NCBI RefSeq assembly: GCF_000474215.1
Contig: NZ_BAUC01000001.1
Span: 44,639-108,638 of the forward strand
DNA from: Edwardsiella hoshinae NBRC 105699 = ATCC 33379
GTDB taxonomy: Bacteria > Pseudomonadota > Gammaproteobacteria > Enterobacterales > Enterobacteriaceae
DNA length: 64,000 bases
Direction of reading: 5' to 3'
In this document: in pieces, positions 54,512 through 63,952 of the stretch
Layout: every line of letters starts with the position of its first letter
How positions within the stretch are numbered: the first letter of the stretch is position 1
Translations under genes and position numbers: made by a program
The notes under the pieces: generated by a model
The model's input: only the letters and a program-made list of their open reading frames with translations
Told to the model about the DNA's origin: nothing
The model's database searches: none

Positions 54512-55881
54512 TATTCGCTCTCCGTTTTGTATTTAAGCAGCAGTGAAATAATGAAAGCGGCACTAAAGGCAAGCACCATTCCGATCAGATAGTTCAACAC
54601 TGAGCTGGCCTGAACAATCGCAATCCCGGGGATCCCCGTTAGGCCAACGGCGGTCATATAAACATGTAGCGAAACGACCCACGCCCCACCGAGTGCCCCG
54701 CCGATCAACGCTGCAATAAAGGGCTTAACAAACCGCAGGTTAATACCAAAGATAGCCGCCTCCGTAATCCCTAACATGGCAGAAAACGCCGAAGGCACCA
54801 CGATCGCTCTGACTTTAGCATCTTTCGTTTTAAACCAAACCGCCATACATGCCCCCGCCTGGGCAACGTTTGCCATGGACCAAATCGGCAGTAAAAAGTT
54901 AACCCCAATGGCCGGATTGCCTAACAATCCCGCCTCGATAGCATGAAAACTGTGATGAATACCGGTAATGACGATGACCGAGTAAAGTCCACCGAATAAT
55001 AATCCAGCAAGCCAGCCGGCATGGCTTATCAAGGTCGTCAGTGCGAAGGAGATGCCATCGCCCAACATACGACCGACAGGCCCGATGAGCAATAATGCCA
55101 TAAATCCAGAAATCACCACCGTAAGGAATGGAGTAATGATCAGATCCAAGGCATCGGGAACCATTTTATGCAGCCTTTTCTCTACCACACTCATGAACCA
55201 AACGGCCAGCAATACCGGGAACACGGTTCCTTGATAACCGATCATGGCGATCTCTAAGCCAAAAAAATTCATGGTATGGTAGCCGGCGGCGATCCCCCAA
55301 GCATTGGTGAGCGCGGGGTGAGTCAAAATTCCCCCCAAGGTCGCCCCCAGATAGGGATTGCTGCCAAACTCGCGAGCGGCGGTAAAACCGATCAAGATCG
55401 GCAAAATGATAAAAGCTGCCGAACTGCACATATCCAGAATAATATAGGTCGCATTGTTCGGGTTGACCAGATGATAGGTTTTAACCAGCCCTAATACCCC
55501 CATCAGCAGCCCCGAGGCAACAATCGCCGGGATGATCGGAACGAAAATATTCGATAATAAGCGGGCAATTCGCTGGAATAGATTGAGTTTTTGCGCGGCA
55601 ATCGTCGCAGCTTCCGACTTGCTCGCCTCACTGATCCCCGCCGCCTGAATAAAAGCAGCATAAACTTTATTAACGACACCCGTGCCAAATATAATTTGTA
55701 TCTGCCCCGCATTGTGAAAGCACCCTTTCACCCCCTCGACATGGGTAATCTCTTTTTGCTTCGCTAAACTGTCATCGACCAACACCAGTCTTAGCCGAGT
55801 AGCGCAGTGTGCGGCACTGGCTATATTTTCTTTCCCGCCCAACAAGGGAATTAATTCCCTGGCGACATTATCAAAATTCAT
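54511..55881 (-). CDS. scrA: Sucrose-specific PTS IIBC component ScrA
   Basis: A 456-residue phosphotransferase protein. The N-terminal IIB domain (about 1-85) carries the phosphorylated cysteine in AAHCATRLRLVL (C26). The IIC domain spans about 105-456 with about ten membrane segments and the substrate motif GITEAAIFGIN near 370-380. It imports sucrose and phosphorylates it at the 6 position, taking phosphate from IIA of the glucose system. Second-from-last structural gene; follows scrY by 57 bases. Length matches ScrA of other enterobacteria. Confidence 0.96.
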   Translation of the reverse strand: MNFDNVARELIPLLGGKENIASAAHCATRLRLVLVDDSLAKQKEITHVEGVKGCFHNAGQIQIIFGTGVVNKVYAAFIQAAGISEASKSEAATIAAQKLNLFQRIARLLSNIFVPIIPAIVASGLLMGVLGLVKTYHLVNPNNATYIILDMCSSAAFIILPILIGFTAAREFGSNPYLGATLGGILTHPALTNAWGIAAGYHTMNFFGLEIAMIGYQGTVFPVLLAVWFMSVVEKRLHKMVPDALDLIITPFLTVVISGFMALLLIGPVGRMLGDGISFALTTLISHAGWLAGLLFGGLYSVIVITGIHHSFHAIEAGLLGNPAIGVNFLLPIWSMANVAQAGACMAVWFKTKDAKVRAIVVPSAFSAMLGITEAAIFGINLRFVKPFIAALIGGALGGAWVVSLHVYMTAVGLTGIPGIAIVQASSVLNYLIGMVLAFSAAFIISLLLKYKTESE

Positions 55882-55938
55882 AACACCCTCACAATTTTTT
55901 ATGCATGTTCTGATTCGAACACGGCGGATTATTACAAA

Positions 55939-57477
<1,539 letters not shown>

Positions 57478-57504
57478 TCATTATCGTTGCACTTTATTAT
57501 CTGC

Positions 57505-57572
57505 TAAACCGGTTTAACAGCGATATTAAATGATATTTAGTAGCGTGCAATTTATTTTGCTAAACCGGTTTA
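57505..57572 (-). promoter_or_regulatory. scrY promoter with two ScrR operators
   Basis: Two perfect palindromes TAAACCGGTTTA, at 57505-57516 and 57561-57572, 56 bases apart. Between them on the minus strand: -35 TTGCAC (57545-57550), 16-base spacer, -10 TAATAT (57523-57528). The downstream operator falls around +1 to +15 and the upstream operator is centred about 20 bases before the -35, an arrangement suited to looping by tetrameric ScrR. A CRP-like site (TGTGA-N6-CAGCA, 57578-57593) lies just upstream. Confidence 0.85.
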
Positions 57573-57626
57573 GGTATTGTGATCAGTGCAGCAAATTTAA
57601 CCGATGTGCATAAAACGCCTACATAC

Positions 57627-58553
57627 CTACGCCTGTGCCAGAATATCTGTCAGATAGGGCAACGCCGTCATCGCGCCCTTCGCCGTCGTCGCCATCGCGC
57701 CACAGGTTTGGGCACGGTCGATGATCGGTGTCAGTTGCTGGAGCGTTTGAGGGATACCCTGTAACGCGAGTCCAGAGAGGATGCCGGCGACAAACGCATC
57801 ACCGGCACCAGTGGTATCAATACTGATAACCGGGCGCGTCGTAAAGTGGATGATTTCACCGTGAAAATAGACCTGGACTCCCGCCTTACCCTGGGTCACG
57901 AGCAGGAGATCGAACGGATACATCTCGGCCAGTTGCGCCATTCCCAGTGCTAACTCTGGGGTGCCGCTGATAAAGATCAACTCCTCCTCCGAGAGCTTGA
58001 CGACGTTAGACAAACACAATGCCCGCTGTAAGCAGGTGCGTAACATCGCCTCACTCTGCCAGAGATCGTGGCGAATATTCGGGTCAAAACTGACGCGCCC
58101 CCCCGCCTGGCGAATACGCTCCATCGCCAGGAAGGTGGTACTGCGACTGGGTTCGGCGCTCAGTGCAATCGAGCAAACATGCAGCCACTCATCGGCCTGG
58201 AAGTTAGGCAGATCACAGGGTTGCAAAAATAGATCGGCGCTAGGCTGCACCATAAAGGTAAAGGTTCTCTCCCCCTCATCATCCAAGGAGACCACCACCG
58301 TGGAGGTGCGTCGTTCAGGGTCACTCTGCATATGTTGTACGTCGACATGCTCCGCCGCCAAGGTAGTGCGCAGGAAGCGACCAAAAGGATCGTCCCCGAC
58401 TCGGCCAATAAACGCACTGTTTCCGCCTAAACGGGCCACACCGACAGCGACATTCGCCGGAGCGCCGCCCGGACACTGAATCAAACGGCCCTCCGCCGCA
58501 TCCGGTAGGAGATCCACCACGGCATCGCCCAACACCCACACTTTATTATTCAT
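57627..58553 (-). CDS. scrK: Fructokinase ScrK
   Basis: A 308-residue PfkB-family kinase that phosphorylates the fructose released by ScrB to fructose-6-phosphate. N-terminal VWVLGDAVVDLLPD, PGGAPANVAVGVARLGG near 32-48 and the C-terminal DTTGAGDAFVAG near 250-261 are the family signatures. The frame opens earlier at 58574; two adjacent ATG codons at 58556 and 58553 fit better, the second having GAGG six bases upstream. First gene of the scr regulon with its own ScrR-controlled promoter; scrY has a second promoter. Confidence 0.95.
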   Translation of the reverse strand: MNNKVWVLGDAVVDLLPDAAEGRLIQCPGGAPANVAVGVARLGGNSAFIGRVGDDPFGRFLRTTLAAEHVDVQHMQSDPERRTSTVVVSLDDEGERTFTFMVQPSADLFLQPCDLPNFQADEWLHVCSIALSAEPSRSTTFLAMERIRQAGGRVSFDPNIRHDLWQSEAMLRTCLQRALCLSNVVKLSEEELIFISGTPELALGMAQLAEMYPFDLLLVTQGKAGVQVYFHGEIIHFTTRPVISIDTTGAGDAFVAGILSGLALQGIPQTLQQLTPIIDRAQTCGAMATTAKGAMTALPYLTDILAQA

Positions 58554-58576
58554 CATCGGCCTCATGCTAAACAAAA

Positions 58577-58616
58577 CTAAATCGGTTTAGCTATTAAATC
58601 ATAAAAGAGATGGCAA
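58577..58616 (-). promoter_or_regulatory. scrK promoter with ScrR operator
   Basis: CTAAATCGGTTTAG at 58577-58590 is a one-mismatch version of the ScrR palindrome. On the minus strand -35 TTGCCA (58611-58616), 17-base spacer and -10 TAGCTA (58588-58593) overlap it. Repression by ScrR in the absence of sucrose is expected. Confidence 0.75.
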
Positions 58617-58784
58617 GCGATATATCTTTACAATCGCGATCGACTGCACTGATTGCCACTCTCGCGGGCCTAGACAAAAGGGCTGATGCGTGCGCCAGGC
58701 CGCTCCCCCCACAGGTAATAAAATGAGCGCACAGGCCGCTATGGTAGCGGACATCGCGGCTAAGTCAGCTGGAAACGGCATAGC

Positions 58785-58816
58785 AAAAAGGCCACGCTGT
58801 TACCAGCGTGGCCTTT
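58785..58816 (-). terminator. Rho-independent terminator after tRNA-Ser
   Basis: On the minus strand AAAGGCCACGCTG, loop GTAA, CAGCGTGGCCTTT, followed by TT. A perfect 13-bp stem starting six bases after the tRNA 3' end, ending the serT transcript. Confidence 0.88.
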
Positions 58817-58821
58817 GAATT

Positions 58822-58909
58822 TGGCGGAAGGACAGAGATTCGAACTCTGGGAGCTGTTACACTCGACGGTTTTCAAGACCGTTGCCTTAAACCACTCGGC
58901 CATCCTTCC
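58822..58909 (-). tRNA. serT: tRNA-Ser (anticodon UGA)
   Basis: An 88-base gene including the encoded CCA. On the minus strand the acceptor stem GGAAGGA pairs with TCCTTCC, the anticodon loop is CTTGAAA with anticodon TGA, a long variable arm (class II, typical of tRNA-Ser) follows, and the T arm has GTTCGAATC. Reads UCA codons. A perfect terminator follows. tRNA-Ser genes are common integration sites, but no integrase or att repeat is seen here. Confidence 0.97.
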
Positions 58910-59309
58910 AATGGCTGAGGATATTAATCGGCTCTGAGTTCCTTGTCCAGCCCTAAAATCATCTTTTTACTCAATCGGCTAGCAAATGAGCGATGCGTTC
59001 TCTTCGTGTACGCCCTTTCAACGTCGTGGCCCTGTCTGGAGACCGATGAGGGAGGCCTTAAGCATCTTCATCGCGATATTCCAGCGGCTGGCACTATGGC
59101 TAGCCAAGGCATATTTCGCTACACAGCGGGCTACCTGTACTCTTCTGCTATTCATCCGCGCCTCCTCAGCAACATATTTCAGATAAAGCCTATACCCGTC
59201 GGCTTCAACATATGTATGAGTAATGTAAAGTTGCCGGAGGATTTGCCGTTCGCTGTAAAGCGGAAGAATAAGACCGTAAATCGCCCATTCCTACCTCAGT
59301 TGGCCGCGC
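58910..59309. other. Intergenic region between tRNA-Ser and yfiB
   Basis: About 400 bases with the tRNA promoter next to 58909. An open frame (58943-59326, rightward) covers the region but has no ribosome site or recognisable domain; it is judged spurious. No terminator of yfiB with a clear T run is seen. Confidence 0.5.
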
Positions 59310-59798
59310 TCAAGGTGCCTGGATGACGATGGCGACCCGCCGGTTTTCCGCGCGGCCCTGACGAGTCGCATTATCGGCAATCGGGTCACTTTTTCCTCTG
59401 CCGCGCGTGATGAGATTCGCCCGCGGCATGCCGCCGCTAGCTAGGGCATCCGCCACCTTATTGGCTCGCTTCAGCGACAACTGTTGATTGTAGGCATCCG
59501 TCCCGTAGTTATCGGTGTAGCCGTCTAGGCGGGCATGCAAGATAGCAACCTGGGATAACGCCCGGCCAATCTCCGCTACATGCGCCTGACTCTCTGGTCG
59601 CAAAACAAACTGGTTATTGCCGAACAACACCTTTTCTGATATGCCGAAACTCCACCCGTCCGCCCCTTGGATAAAGCCTTGTTGCTGTAAAACCGCCACC
59701 TGCTGCGCTGAAAAAGTTTCCTTACGTTGACAACCACTCAGCATCAAGCCGGCGAGCAGCAAGCCGACAACCCACACCACACGCTTTGTTGTTACCAT
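59310..59798 (-). CDS. yfiB: OmpA-family lipoprotein YfiB
   Basis: A 162-residue outer-membrane lipoprotein. Signal with lipobox LMLSGC (Cys at about 23). An OmpA-like peptidoglycan-binding domain covers about 55-160, with LDGYTDNYGTDAYNQQLSL and RGKSDPIADNATRQGR-ENRRV, the NX2LSX2RAX2V-type peptidoglycan motif in partial form. In Pseudomonas and E. coli YfiB sequesters YfiR and thereby relieves inhibition of the cyclase YfiN. Last gene of the leftward yfiR-dgcN-yfiB operon, 25 bases after dgcN. Confidence 0.9.
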   Translation of the reverse strand: MVTTKRVVWVVGLLLAGLMLSGCQRKETFSAQQVAVLQQQGFIQGADGWSFGISEKVLFGNNQFVLRPESQAHVAEIGRALSQVAILHARLDGYTDNYGTDAYNQQLSLKRANKVADALASGGMPRANLITRGRGKSDPIADNATRQGRAENRRVAIVIQAP

Positions 59799-59823
59799 AT
59801 CTATTCCTTATTATTTTTCGTGA

Positions 59824-61050
59824 CTAACCGATACTCCAGCCACCACCCCGCTGTTTGCTCTGGTACATGGCACTATCCGCCCGCTCCAGCAGTTCATTGA
59901 GCTGACTCGCGGGCGAAGAGAAGGTAAAACCGATGCTAAAAGTCATACTAACCTGCACTCCATTGGCCAGGGTGATCGGCTGCGGGACCGCCCGGAGTAT
60001 CCCGTTGGCGACCCGCTCCGCCTCACGGCTATGTTCGATATTACGCAATAGAATGGCAAACTCATCGCCACCCAAACGCGCCACCATATCCGTTTTCCGA
60101 ATCTGTTGGCTTAGACGATGAGCCACCTCGATTAAGACCCGATCGCCCGCGGCATGCCCCCAACTGTCGTTGATACTCTTAAACCCATCGCCATCCAAAA
60201 ACATCACACAGACCTGCTCCTGCTGTAGGTCAAAGCTCTCCAGCATATTCATGAAACAGGTTCGATTCGGCAAACCGGTCAATGGGTCATGCAGTGCCTT
60301 ATAGCTCAATACCCCATTTTCATTCACTAGCGAGTCATGCTGTGACTCCACCTCCATCAGTAGGCTGTTAAATCCTCGGCTTAACTCTTCAATCTCAGCT
60401 ATCTGCGAATGGGGAACACGCAGCGAATAGGTCCGCCGCTCGCGAACCTGGCGCGCTACCTTGGCGATGGCATATAACTCATCCACGATACCGGTATGCA
60501 TGCGCTGCACCAGACAGAGCGAGAGCAAGGCAATCAAAATCAGACAACACAGCATACCCAAGAGAACATACCCCAAGAAATGCACCAGCATCGCGCCGTC
60601 GGCCTTCAGGGAAACATAACCGATCAGTTGGCCTTTGTGTTCGATGGGCCCCGTGACCGCACTCGGCAACAGCCAACCACGCAGCAGACGATTCACCCGC
60701 TCATTGGACGGCGCCGGCGACTGCCAGCGTACCCAGACTTGATGTTGCGCATTACTAATCGTCGCCTCGGCGATCTGTTCATGCTTGGCGATCATGTTTA
60801 GCGCATCCAGTGCAGCACTCTTATCATTAAATACCACCGCCGCCTCGCTGGTATAACTGATGGTCATCGCCACCAAATGCAGATTATGTTCTGCATAACT
60901 ACGCAGTGTGAATAGTGATAATAACGATAGTGGAATCCCGGCCAATAATAACGTAACGGCGATAATCATCAAATGAATACGCTGAAACATACGCCGTAAT
61001 GTCGGGCGAGTCCGATGCGAGCTGACTCTCTTGGAAAATAAGCGTTTCAC
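59824..61050 (-). CDS. dgcN: Diguanylate cyclase DgcN (YfiN)
   Basis: A 408-residue inner-membrane enzyme, the same length as in E. coli. Two membrane helices (about 28-48 and 150-172) flank a periplasmic CHASE8-like PAS-type domain. A HAMP segment (about 170-220) leads to a GGDEF domain with ARLGGDEFAIL; the inhibitory I-site RKTD lies five residues before GGDEF and is intact. It makes c-di-GMP, is held inactive by YfiR and has a role in cell division under stress in E. coli. The frame opens upstream at 61086 within yfiR; the GTG at 61050 has AAGGG seven bases upstream and gives the E. coli-like length. Confidence 0.92.
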   Translation of the reverse strand: MKRLFSKRVSSHRTRPTLRRMFQRIHLMIIAVTLLLAGIPLSLLSLFTLRSYAEHNLHLVAMTISYTSEAAVVFNDKSAALDALNMIAKHEQIAEATISNAQHQVWVRWQSPAPSNERVNRLLRGWLLPSAVTGPIEHKGQLIGYVSLKADGAMLVHFLGYVLLGMLCCLILIALLSLCLVQRMHTGIVDELYAIAKVARQVRERRTYSLRVPHSQIAEIEELSRGFNSLLMEVESQHDSLVNENGVLSYKALHDPLTGLPNRTCFMNMLESFDLQQEQVCVMFLDGDGFKSINDSWGHAAGDRVLIEVAHRLSQQIRKTDMVARLGGDEFAILLRNIEHSREAERVANGILRAVPQPITLANGVQVSMTFSIGFTFSSPASQLNELLERADSAMYQSKQRGGGWSIG

Positions 61051-61054
61051 CCTG

Positions 61055-61618
61055 TTACCCTTTTTTCTCTGCCAAGAGCAGCACATTGGGGTTTACCTGT
61101 ATGTTGCTGCGCGCCAGCGTATCCAAATTCAACTTAAAGTTGATGCTCTGCTTCCCCAATTGCAGGCAAAACGCACTGCCTTTACTGCATTCACGGTTAT
61201 TTTCCGCGATGGTTAACAAACTTTTTCCCTGTAGCAAACCAACCACAGACTGTTGCTGATCAGGGGTGACATCACCGTAATAAACGGCATCGCACTGCTG
61301 CAAAATAGCCTGCGGCGTAAAGTCCACCTCGCGCACGCTAAGCTGTGGTGTCGCCGGCATAGACAATAACTGACGGGCAAAGCGTGTCGGTGGAATGATG
61401 CATAAACGGATCGGCGGCGACGCGGTACGCCAGCGCGTAAAGCTGATCATCCCGGTCACGATGCGGGCCACATCCCGCTCTCGTTGCTGCTGTAGGTTGT
61501 CATCCCATTGCACGCCGCTCACTGCATGCGCCGGCGCACAAAAGAGCTCAAAACCGAGACAACAGCCCAACATAGCCGCGATCACGTATTTAAGCGGATG
61601 ATACATTGTGAAATTCAT
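61055..61618 (-). CDS. yfiR: Periplasmic repressor of DgcN, YfiR
   Basis: A 187-residue periplasmic protein (YfiR/DUF4154 family). A signal region covers about 1-32 (ending AHA). The mature part carries four cysteines (LCIIPPT, QCDAVYYG, ECSKGSAFCLQ) that in the Pseudomonas protein form redox-sensitive disulfides. The conserved RIVTGMISFTRW and end LARSNIQVNPNVL fit the family. It inhibits DgcN by binding the periplasmic domain; YfiB or reducing stress relieves this. First gene of the operon, four bases before the dgcN start. Ribosome site is weak. Confidence 0.9.
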   Translation of the reverse strand: MNFTMYHPLKYVIAAMLGCCLGFELFCAPAHAVSGVQWDDNLQQQRERDVARIVTGMISFTRWRTASPPIRLCIIPPTRFARQLLSMPATPQLSVREVDFTPQAILQQCDAVYYGDVTPDQQQSVVGLLQGKSLLTIAENNRECSKGSAFCLQLGKQSINFKLNLDTLARSNIQVNPNVLLLAEKKG

Positions 61619-62080
61619 GCAACAGGCTCAATCAATCCCCATTTTATCTCTATGAAACCAGGGCTATTCTCCCTGCCACTAGGCCATCCGCCCGAGGATG
61701 AAACCATTAAGTTTAAAAAAAGTACACAAGTAAAAAGTAGGATTTTTCTTTATCATGGGAAACGACAATACCATAAAACCGAATATCCCCGACACACATC
61801 AGCGCCGGATAGGCGGCACACGAGCAAGCGACTCTCCTCCGCCGATTAGGAAAAATGAAATCGCTACGCTATTCTTTCACCACGCCGTGCGTATACGGGA
61901 AAATAGATACTAGGGATGATCGTTTACTGTCGCAAGCCAATCTAGGCGTAATCCGCTTAACAAGATCGCGCTACAACCGTTATTATAGATATGTCTCACT
62001 AAGCGGCACGCAGCGCCCGTACGCCAAGGGGCAGCAAGTTATCGGCAGCGGGTGCCACACGCGTCCAGAAGGGGTGAATA
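61619..62080. other. Intergenic region between divergent yfiR and ygbA
   Basis: About 460 bases. A reading frame at 61855-62103 with a possible AGGA ribosome site overlaps the ygbA start in another frame and has a composition unlike a protein; rejected. The AT-rich part (61700-61790) likely holds the yfiR promoter, and the promoter of ygbA must lie before 62081. In E. coli ygbA is under NsrR control; no clean NsrR palindrome was seen. Confidence 0.45.
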
Positions 62081-62425
62081 ATGGGAAAACGGCTACAACG
62101 TGAGAAACTCACAATCCAACGCATGATCGCGCTGTATCAATCGTCCGCCCCGGCGGCGCTGGCCGAACCGTCACACTATCAGCAGCTCTATCAATATGCT
62201 TGCGCGCGTCTGGATCGGTGCCCTTTTGGCGAGCAAAAGCCCGCCTGTAAACAATGCCCCATCCATTGCTACCAGCCGGCGAAACGGGAAGAGATGAAGG
62301 CGATCATGCGTTGGGCCGGGCCGCGCATGCTATGGCGTCACCCTATCCTGACCCTCCGCCATCTGCACGATGATCGGCGCCCGGTGCCTGCGCTCCCCGA
62401 ACGCAAACGGCGCGAGCCGCGCTAA
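62081..62425 (+). CDS. ygbA: YgbA family, nitrous-oxide-stimulated promoter protein
   Basis: A 114-residue protein of the YgbA_NO family. Sequence: QREKLTIQRMIALY near the N-terminus, then a cysteine group CPFGEQKPACKQCPIHCYQP (about 47-66) that may bind a metal or iron-sulfur cluster, and the conserved REEMKAIMRWAGPRMLWRH. The ygbA family is induced by nitric oxide through NsrR in E. coli and helps growth during nitrosative stress. Ribosome site AAGGGG with five-base spacing decides the ATG. No operon partner. Confidence 0.88.
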   Translation: MGKRLQREKLTIQRMIALYQSSAPAALAEPSHYQQLYQYACARLDRCPFGEQKPACKQCPIHCYQPAKREEMKAIMRWAGPRMLWRHPILTLRHLHDDRRPVPALPERKRREPR

Positions 62426-62457
62426 CGGCGTGCGCGCGCTGTTCGGCGCATGGCGAC

Positions 62458-62889
62458 TTAGCGCACCACCAAGACGCTGGTCGTCGCATGACGCACGATC
62501 TTGGTCGCGTTAGAGCCGAGCAAATAGGTAGACATACTCGGCCGCCGTGAACCGATGACGATCAGATCGGCGCCGATCTTCTGCGCCTCTTTCAGCACCT
62601 CATCGTAGATAGATCCCTTGCGGATCTGGCAACTGATACGGCTTGGCTCCGTCAACGGAATCGACTCGGCGAGCGTCTGCATCTTCGCCAGGCACTCATC
62701 CGCCAAAATATCTTCGAAACGCTGCGTCTCTTTATTTAAACGACTCAAGGAGCAGTCCGGCACCTGCATGACATAGAGCAAACTGATCTGCACGACGTCC
62801 TGTGCCGCTAAGGCCTTCACCTCGGCCAGCGCAGCCTCGGTCAATACCATCTCATCCAGATCGACAGGAACCAAAATCGTCTTATACAT
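62458..62889 (-). CDS. uspF: Universal stress protein UspF-like
   Basis: A 143-residue single-domain universal stress protein. It starts MYKTILVPVDLDEM; the ATP-binding end GSRRPSMSTYLLGSNATKIVR and TTSVLVVR is typical of UspF/UspG, which bind ATP via G-2X-G-9X-G(S/N). A signal for export is absent, so it is cytosolic. The frame opens 22 codons earlier; AGGAGG lies six bases before the ATG at 62889. Convergent with ygbA, with 32 bases between the stop codons. Confidence 0.9.
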   Translation of the reverse strand: MYKTILVPVDLDEMVLTEAALAEVKALAAQDVVQISLLYVMQVPDCSLSRLNKETQRFEDILADECLAKMQTLAESIPLTEPSRISCQIRKGSIYDEVLKEAQKIGADLIVIGSRRPSMSTYLLGSNATKIVRHATTSVLVVR

Positions 62890-63302
62890 CATTAACCTCC
62901 TGTTAGATTCGCCTGTGATCGATGTTAGCACTCCACGCAGCAAAAAGGGCAGCACATCATTGTTTTATCGAGCCGGTTAACATTTTTCTACCACGCAAAC
63001 GTTTTAACCGGATAGACCAACGAATCATGGTCGGAACGCCTAGCCTTCTCCCGACCATACCTTAAAAAGCGCACTGATCATCGCCCGCACGCTGTAATCG
63101 AGGGTTTTACTATGGCGATGCTGCTAGCCAGGCCACATATTTGCCCCTTACCAGCAATAATGGATTGAATTTCTACATAATAAGCACCATATACATAACA
63201 GCAGATCGAGCGATGCCGTTATGCTAGCCATCCCTGTTCTGGGAATAGACTCGATAACGCGCCAAGCAATTACGCGGGTAGCATGAGGAATGGGATAGAT
63301 AG
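62890..63302. other. Intergenic region upstream of uspF
   Basis: About 410 bases, moderately AT-rich around 63130-63210, containing the leftward uspF promoter and the start region of a small rightward gene. No other gene, repeat or hairpin with a T run was recognised. Confidence 0.45.
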
Positions 63303-63515
63303 ATGGTCGATGTTTTAGTCGGATTTGTTCTGCTGGTCAGCCCATGTGGCCATGATGCCTGTGATGCTCTCCCTGTCACAGAAGATATATACCCTACGCA
63401 CCGCGAGTGCCAACAGATGATCGACAAACTGCACCAACGTCGTCCCAACGCGGTTCTCTTCTGCGGTGAAGTCTATCGCAACGAAGACGAGCAGGAAAAA
63501 CCGCCACAGCCCTAG
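63303..63515 (+). CDS. Small cysteine-containing protein, DUF1482/YebW-like
   Basis: A 70-residue protein. N-terminal hydrophobic stretch (MVDVLVGFVLLVSPCG), then YPTHRECQQMIDKLHQRR and AVLFCGEVYRNEDEQ. The pattern of hydrophobic start, tyrosine-rich EC-QQM core and late cysteine resembles YebW (DUF1482) of E. coli, which is near this synteny block there. Homology is not certain. Four cysteines suggest exported or metal-linked use. A weak GGGA ribosome site is present. Overlapped on the other strand by frames judged spurious. Confidence 0.6.
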   Translation: MVDVLVGFVLLVSPCGHDACDALPVTEDIYPTHRECQQMIDKLHQRRPNAVLFCGEVYRNEDEQEKPPQP

Positions 63516-63637
63516 CGCGACACAAAGCCATGGGCGGTGCGTCATCACACCGCCCATCGTTAGCATATATTATCGCGCCGGGGATTGGCGCGCCTTGACG
63601 TCGTCACCCGCGCCGGGTCGCATTTACGCCCAAGCGC

Positions 63638-63757
63638 TTACGGCTTCTCCGGCGTAATCGGTGACGCCGCTTCGTTGGGGCCAAAGGCAACCAACGCCAG
63701 AAGACTCAGCAGATAACTGACATGGCAGCTACGCAGGATTTGCCTGAACAGCTTCAT
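63638..63757 (-). CDS. Small hydrophobic protein of 39 residues
   Basis: A short leftward frame with an excellent ribosome site, AAGGAG six bases before the ATG at 63757. Sequence begins MKLFRQILRSCHVSYLLSLL, continues with a hydrophobic segment (about 14-25, ALVAF) and ends in a polar tail with PITPEKP. One membrane-spanning or exported small protein is likely. Not recognised as a named family. The position next to the small YebW-like gene may be chance. Confidence 0.6.
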   Translation of the reverse strand: MKLFRQILRSCHVSYLLSLLALVAFGPNEAASPITPEKP

Positions 63758-63952
63758 GAGAAACTCCTTCGTAAGGATATCCTGTCCTACTCTACCCTTT
63801 CGTCCGTAAAGCGCCAGCCCGCCACATGATGGCGCTCACACTCCCATCATCTTTTGTCCACTCCCTCTGAACGTATTTCCTCGCCTTCACCGCCGGGGAA
63901 ATGCACGGGCGTTAGCGCTTACGCGGCAAGGAGCACCCCGCCACGGGCCGGA

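Noticed and set aside
58822..58909. tRNA-Ser as attachment site of an integrated element
   Set aside because: No integrase gene and no direct repeat of the tRNA 3' end were found on either side.
58943..59326. 127-codon frame between tRNA-Ser and yfiB
   Set aside because: No ribosome site, overlaps the end of yfiB in the opposite direction, and no recognisable motif.
61855..62103. 82-codon frame before ygbA
   Set aside because: It overlaps the ygbA start in a different frame and has a tyrosine/arginine-rich chance composition.
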